From contig CAMDGM010000004.1 of NCBI GenBank assembly GCA_945898015.1, positions 62,001 to 126,000 on the forward strand: a stretch of DNA of 64,000 bases, read 5' to 3'. Each line of letters opens with the position of its first letter. Position 1 is the first letter of the stretch. Below, one piece after another: positions 61,801 through 64,000 of the stretch. The notes under the pieces were generated by a model. The model was not told where the DNA came from. It was given only the letters and a program-made list of their open reading frames with translations, and searched no databases. A program made the position numbers and the translations under genes. This DNA comes from PVC group bacterium (GTDB taxonomy: Bacteria > Verrucomicrobiota > Kiritimatiellia > CAIKKV01).

Positions 61801-62173
61801 GCGCATCTTCCTCGCGTTGGGCGGACTCGGGTTGTTGCTCGGGAGCGCCGGCATGGGGTTGGTGGTGTTGCGCAACGTGCTGGAACGGCGCGGTGAACTG
61901 GCGGCCCTGCAAGCGATGGGCTTTGATCGTGCGGCCGTGCGGCGCGTGGTGTGGAGCGAACATGTCCTGTTGCTGGGGTGGGGAATCGCCGGCGGGTTGA
62001 GCGCCGCAGCGCTGGCTATTCTGCCCAGCTTGCGGGCGCCCGGCGCGGAGGTTCCCTGGGCGGGCCTGGCGGGGCTTGTGGTCGCCCTTGTGGCCTCGGG
62101 CCTGGGGTGGGTGATGGCGGCCGTGGCGTGGGCGACGCGCGGCCGTCTGCTGGATGCGCTGCGTCATGAATGA
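58877..62173 (+). CDS. Large FtsX-like ABC permease
   Basis: A 1,098-aa membrane protein, much longer than LolC/LolE (about 400 aa), of the two-unit FtsX type. An N-terminal helix (HASVAAGVAIATAALTGALLVGDSV) precedes a large periplasmic domain (to about residue 490, MacB-PCD-like). Three helices of an FtsX unit follow (LGLSFFLVGAALALTALLFALG, VLFLLLGEGLGVAVAGVALG, LLTGAAAGLLGAWAAMAVAL), then a middle helix pair, a second periplasmic domain, and a final FtsX unit (FLALGGLGLLLGSAGMGLVVL, EHVLLLGWGIAGGLSAAALA, AGLVVALVASGLGWVMAAVAW). GERRGELAALQAMGFDR-type wording marks the coupling helix. Two adjacent ATGs at 58,877 and 58,880 are possible starts. It ends the operon; 102 bases follow before the receptor gene. 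Confidence 0.87.
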   Translation: MMNRLMLICRSLSYNWRLHASVAAGVAIATAALTGALLVGDSVDHSLRRFALQRLGRTECALRLINRTVSCRLAAELTRQTGYPIAAVLQLRGTVIVGSDGRQVNQAQILGVDNRLEEFGALPSPGAGEADVNAALARRLGLRPGDELALRIAKPSPLPREAPLADRRDRPTVRVTLRVRQVVPDDRLGRFGFAADQTSPDNVFVPLAWLQEKCGLAGRANVLMAAARDGKAPDAGMLDAALRAVWQPADSGLTLREVPEAGVKQLESDRVFLEPEVATGAGRIAGSSGSLTYLVNALSVNSNGVERMTPYSFVVACTPSADSRLGPVPASMADDEILINRWLAEQLAAGPGDSLMMSYYELPSSGALVERTARFRVRAVIPMADAACERRLMPAFPGLTDVESCSDWDIGFPMNPEWLKDAANEAYWKAYRATPKAFVTLATGQRLWGNRYGNLTAIRFLPGEAGQPTSATIAALVDPAKMGLLFQPVRADAIKAVDEAIDFGGLFLGLSFFLVGAALALTALLFALGVEQRASQTGLLLALGYTPRAVLFLLLGEGLGVAVAGVALGTALGMAYTRLLLWGLAALWPDAVAGAVVTYHARPESLLTGAAAGLLGAWAAMAVALRCQAHRPARELLSGGFPVSAVAPRGGRVALALALAATVGACGIVAQAVGRDGAVEAFFGAGALLLAASFGYGWFALGRLAAGGRADRLTVTGLGLRNAGRRPGRSLAVAGLLAVGCFMVLAVASMQEDGAARARDRRSGTGGFAFYGQTTLGMTREAVRTDSPERAEGRAGVEWVPIRRFDGDDASCFNLNRAKTPNLLGVDAADFVRRDAFADPELWDLLDRPLSDGVVPALAGDADTAMWGLKKSADGGVGNDLEYRDEQGRRFSVRLVGKLPMRTSVFQGSVLISERAFNAKYPSEDGYRVWLVDAPPERAGTVADRLVRDFDRMGLDLEPADRRVRAFGAVQRAYLRIFLALGGLGLLLGSAGMGLVVLRNVLERRGELAALQAMGFDRAAVRRVVWSEHVLLLGWGIAGGLSAAALAILPSLRAPGAEVPWAGLAGLVVALVASGLGWVMAAVAWATRGRLLDALRHE

Positions 62174-62214
62174 GCGTGGCGGCTTGGCACTCCTTTTGAA
62201 ACGACGATTTTGGC

Positions 62215-62243
62215 TTGACGCCCCAGGCTCGCAGCAATAGGGT
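62215..62243 (+). promoter_or_regulatory. Sigma70-type promoter candidate for the TonB-dependent receptor gene
   Basis: TTGACG at 62,215-62,220, a 17-base spacer and TAGGGT at 62,238-62,243, 32 bases before the ATG. It follows the TTGAC...TAnnnT pattern and allows the receptor to be expressed separately from the redox operon. Confidence 0.45.
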
Positions 62244-62275
62244 GCGGAACAGTTTATTGTGGAGGAAAGACGGAT

Positions 62276-64000
62276 ATGTGCAAGGTAAAGAGTGGGAACG
62301 TCACCGAACGGGCCAGTATTAGCAACAGCATGGCCATATTCCTTGTCCGCTTCGCCGGAGCGGTTGCCGTTGGTTTGGTGCTGCCCAACGTGGCTGTTGC
62401 GGGCGAAACGACAGCCGGACAGTCCTGGACATCCCAGGTGGTTGTGGTGACGGCCCGCAAGTGGGTGGAGCCCCTGCAACAGGTGCCGGGATCGGTGGCG
62501 GTGCAGTCGGCCGACGATCTGGCCGCCGCCGGCGCAAAGGATTTGCGCGACGCGGTCCGCAGCGTGCCCAATATCACGCTCGGGGAGTTCACCACACGCC
62601 GGCTCACCTTCCCCTATATGCGCGGCATCGGGTCCGGGCAGAACGCTCCGGCGGTGATCACCTGTCTGGATGGCGTTCCCCAGCTCTCCTATGTCACGGC
62701 AAACCAGGAACTGCTCGGGGTGGAACGGGTCGAGTATTTGCGTGGTCCGCAGGGGGCGCTTTACGGGCGGGATACGCTGGGCGGTGTCATCAACATTGTG
62801 CCTCGCCTGCCGTCGGGCGAGTCCATCCGGTCCGTTTCGTTTTCGGCTGGCAGCGCCGGCCTGTTTGACGGCCGCTTTACCGCGGAAGGGGCGCTGGCCG
62901 GTTCCGGTGCGCTGGGCAGCCTGAGCGGCGGCACCGCCACCCGCGAGGGCTACACGCAGAACGACGTCACCGGGAACGATCTTGACAGCCGGGAGGCGTG
63001 GTTCGGCCGCGCGCAGATCTACCTTCCCGATCAGGGGCCGTGGGATTTCCGCCTGAGCGTCACGGCGGAGCGTGACCGGGACGGCGATTACGCGCTATAC
63101 GACCTGTCCAGCATTCGCGCCCGTCCGCATCATGTCCGCCATGACTATGAGGGGAATAATGACCGGGACCTGGTTCAGCCGGTCCTGACGGCTCGGCGTC
63201 TTGGCGGGGCGGTCGACCTGGTTTCCATCACGGCCTTTCAGGGGTGGCGAACGGACAGCAGCACCGATCTGGACACGACGCCCGTGGATTTGCAGCGCAA
63301 GAACGTGGAGGAGGACTACGGTGCCTGGATCCAGGAGCTGCGCTTAGCCTCGCCGACCGATGCCCCTGTTCAACTGACGGACCGGATCGCGATGCACTGG
63401 CTGGGTGGTCTTTTTGCGTTTGACAGTCAGTATGAGCAGAATGCGGTCACAGACTACCGGTCGGGGGGCGTTGCCATGGGCTTTTGGCCAGGGCCGTTCC
63501 GGATGGCCACCGACGCCGATCTGGACACCCTTGGCGCCAGCGTGTTCGGTCAGGTCACGTTCACGCTGGATGAGCGCTGGGAACTGGGCCTCGGCCTGCG
63601 GGACGATTTCGAGCATCACGCGGCGGACCTGGGCAGCCGGATTCCATCCGGTCCGGCGCTGTCGTCATCCGATCCGTCTGACGATTTCAATCAGGTCAGC
63701 CCGCGCGCCTCGCTCGGTTATCGTTTCACGCCGCAGGCCATGGCCTACACCCTTGTGTCCCAGGGGTATCGGGCCGGCGGGTTTAACGCGGTATCGCCGC
63801 CGGGCCGCGACTCCTACAACGAAGAGACCAGTTGGAATTATGAGGCCGGGCTGAAAACCGACTGGTTTGAAAAACGCCTGATCGCCAACGTGGCGCTGTT
63901 CCGGACGGAGTGGGACGATCTCCAGATCAATTCGCACGTGCCGGGTGGAAATGCCAGCGAATACTTCATCGAAAACGGCGGCGAGGCCGAGAGCCGGGGG
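62276..64000 (+). CDS. TonB-dependent outer-membrane receptor (3' end beyond window)
   Basis: An open frame of 575 codons from the ATG at 62,276 to the right edge. GGAGG lies about 10 bases upstream. A signal peptide (MAIFLVRFAGAVAVGLVLPNVAVAG, seen from residue 19) is followed by a TonB-box-like VVVVTA near residue 58. The plug domain then follows: VPGSVAVQSADDL, LRDAVRSVPNITLG, MRGIGSG, VERVEYLRGPQGALYGRDTLGGVINIV. The barrel has the usual strands and late motifs (SPRASLGYRFTP, YRAGGFN, ETSWNYEAGLKTDWF, FIENGGEAESRG). The plug motifs of iron-siderophore receptors are present, but so are those of vitamin, sugar and metal receptors; the ligand is unknown. The presence of a TonB receptor establishes a diderm envelope. 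Confidence 0.9.
   Translation, partial: MCKVKSGNVTERASISNSMAIFLVRFAGAVAVGLVLPNVAVAGETTAGQSWTSQVVVVTARKWVEPLQQVPGSVAVQSADDLAAAGAKDLRDAVRSVPNITLGEFTTRRLTFPYMRGIGSGQNAPAVITCLDGVPQLSYVTANQELLGVERVEYLRGPQGALYGRDTLGGVINIVPRLPSGESIRSVSFSAGSAGLFDGRFTAEGALAGSGALGSLSGGTATREGYTQNDVTGNDLDSREAWFGRAQIYLPDQGPWDFRLSVTAERDRDGDYALYDLSSIRARPHHVRHDYEGNNDRDLVQPVLTARRLGGAVDLVSITAFQGWRTDSSTDLDTTPVDLQRKNVEEDYGAWIQELRLASPTDAPVQLTDRIAMHWLGGLFAFDSQYEQNAVTDYRSGGVAMGFWPGPFRMATDADLDTLGASVFGQVTFTLDERWELGLGLRDDFEHHAADLGSRIPSGPALSSSDPSDDFNQVSPRASLGYRFTPQAMAYTLVSQGYRAGGFNAVSPPGRDSYNEETSWNYEAGLKTDWFEKRLIANVALFRTEWDDLQINSHVPGGNASEYFIENGGEAESRG

Noticed and set aside
49203-62173. A nitrous-oxide or nitrate reductase cluster, because of NosR/NapGH-like genes and an ABC transporter
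   Set aside because: No NosZ, NosD, NapA, NapB or NapC is present, and the permease is FtsX-type, unlike NosY.

Overview
The window is GC-rich (roughly 60 percent) and every convincing gene lies on the + strand. Gene content points to the PVC superphylum (Kiritimatiellota, Lentisphaerota or a related Verrucomicrobia-type lineage): giant exported MBG/LamG/beta-helix proteins, SUMF1-fold tails on large carbohydrate-active proteins, M55 peptidases, neutral-ceramidase-like proteins, several BamB/PQQ-like propellers and a SHD1-like exported protein. The phylum assignment is inference; there is no rRNA or other marker gene.

Region A (1-14.7 kb) is a carbohydrate and amino-sugar utilisation block. 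It holds a 5'-truncated DUF4838-like/SUMF1 protein, an alpha-helical-barrel protein, a large glycosidase-like protein, a GH127-like protein with its Cys/Glu zinc site, a conserved unknown, two decayed 5' ends of glycoside-active genes, an M55 aminopeptidase, a Gfo/Idh/MocA oxidoreductase, a divergent NagB-like protein and a neutral-ceramidase-like protein. It ends at 14,730-14,774 in a clean 3' half of a tRNA-Pro(CGG) gene beside short direct repeats. This looks like the attachment-site scar of an integrated element, which would place region A inside a genomic island.

Region B (14.8-17.2 kb) is repeat-rich: a 17-bp perfect inverted repeat, two copies of a 98-bp hairpin repeat on either side of a five-bladed-propeller glycosidase-like gene, a diverged second repeat, and a GIY-YIG gene.

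Region C (17.18-42.70 kb) is one six-gene operon of exported proteins: a 596-aa secreted protein, an exported phage-tail-collar protein, a roughly 2,650-aa LamG protein, a calcium-motif protein, a SHD1-like protein, and a 4,406-aa protein with a 4.96-kb internal tandem duplication and malectin plus SUMF1 domains at its end.

Region D (43.0-64 kb) begins with a second M55 peptidase. It continues with a tightly overlapping 14-gene operon (43,955-62,173) that joins five beta-propeller proteins to a NapG-like Tat-exported ferredoxin, a NapH-like membrane Fe-S protein, a NuoE-NuoF fusion, a NuoG/GltD-like FAD protein without its pyridine-nucleotide domain, a GT4 glycosyltransferase and a LolD/FtsX ABC transporter. 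A TonB-dependent receptor with its own promoter follows and runs off the right edge. This operon is the best candidate for an undescribed system. I read it as a redox chain carrying electrons between the cytoplasmic NADH pool and the cell envelope, with no recognisable terminal enzyme.
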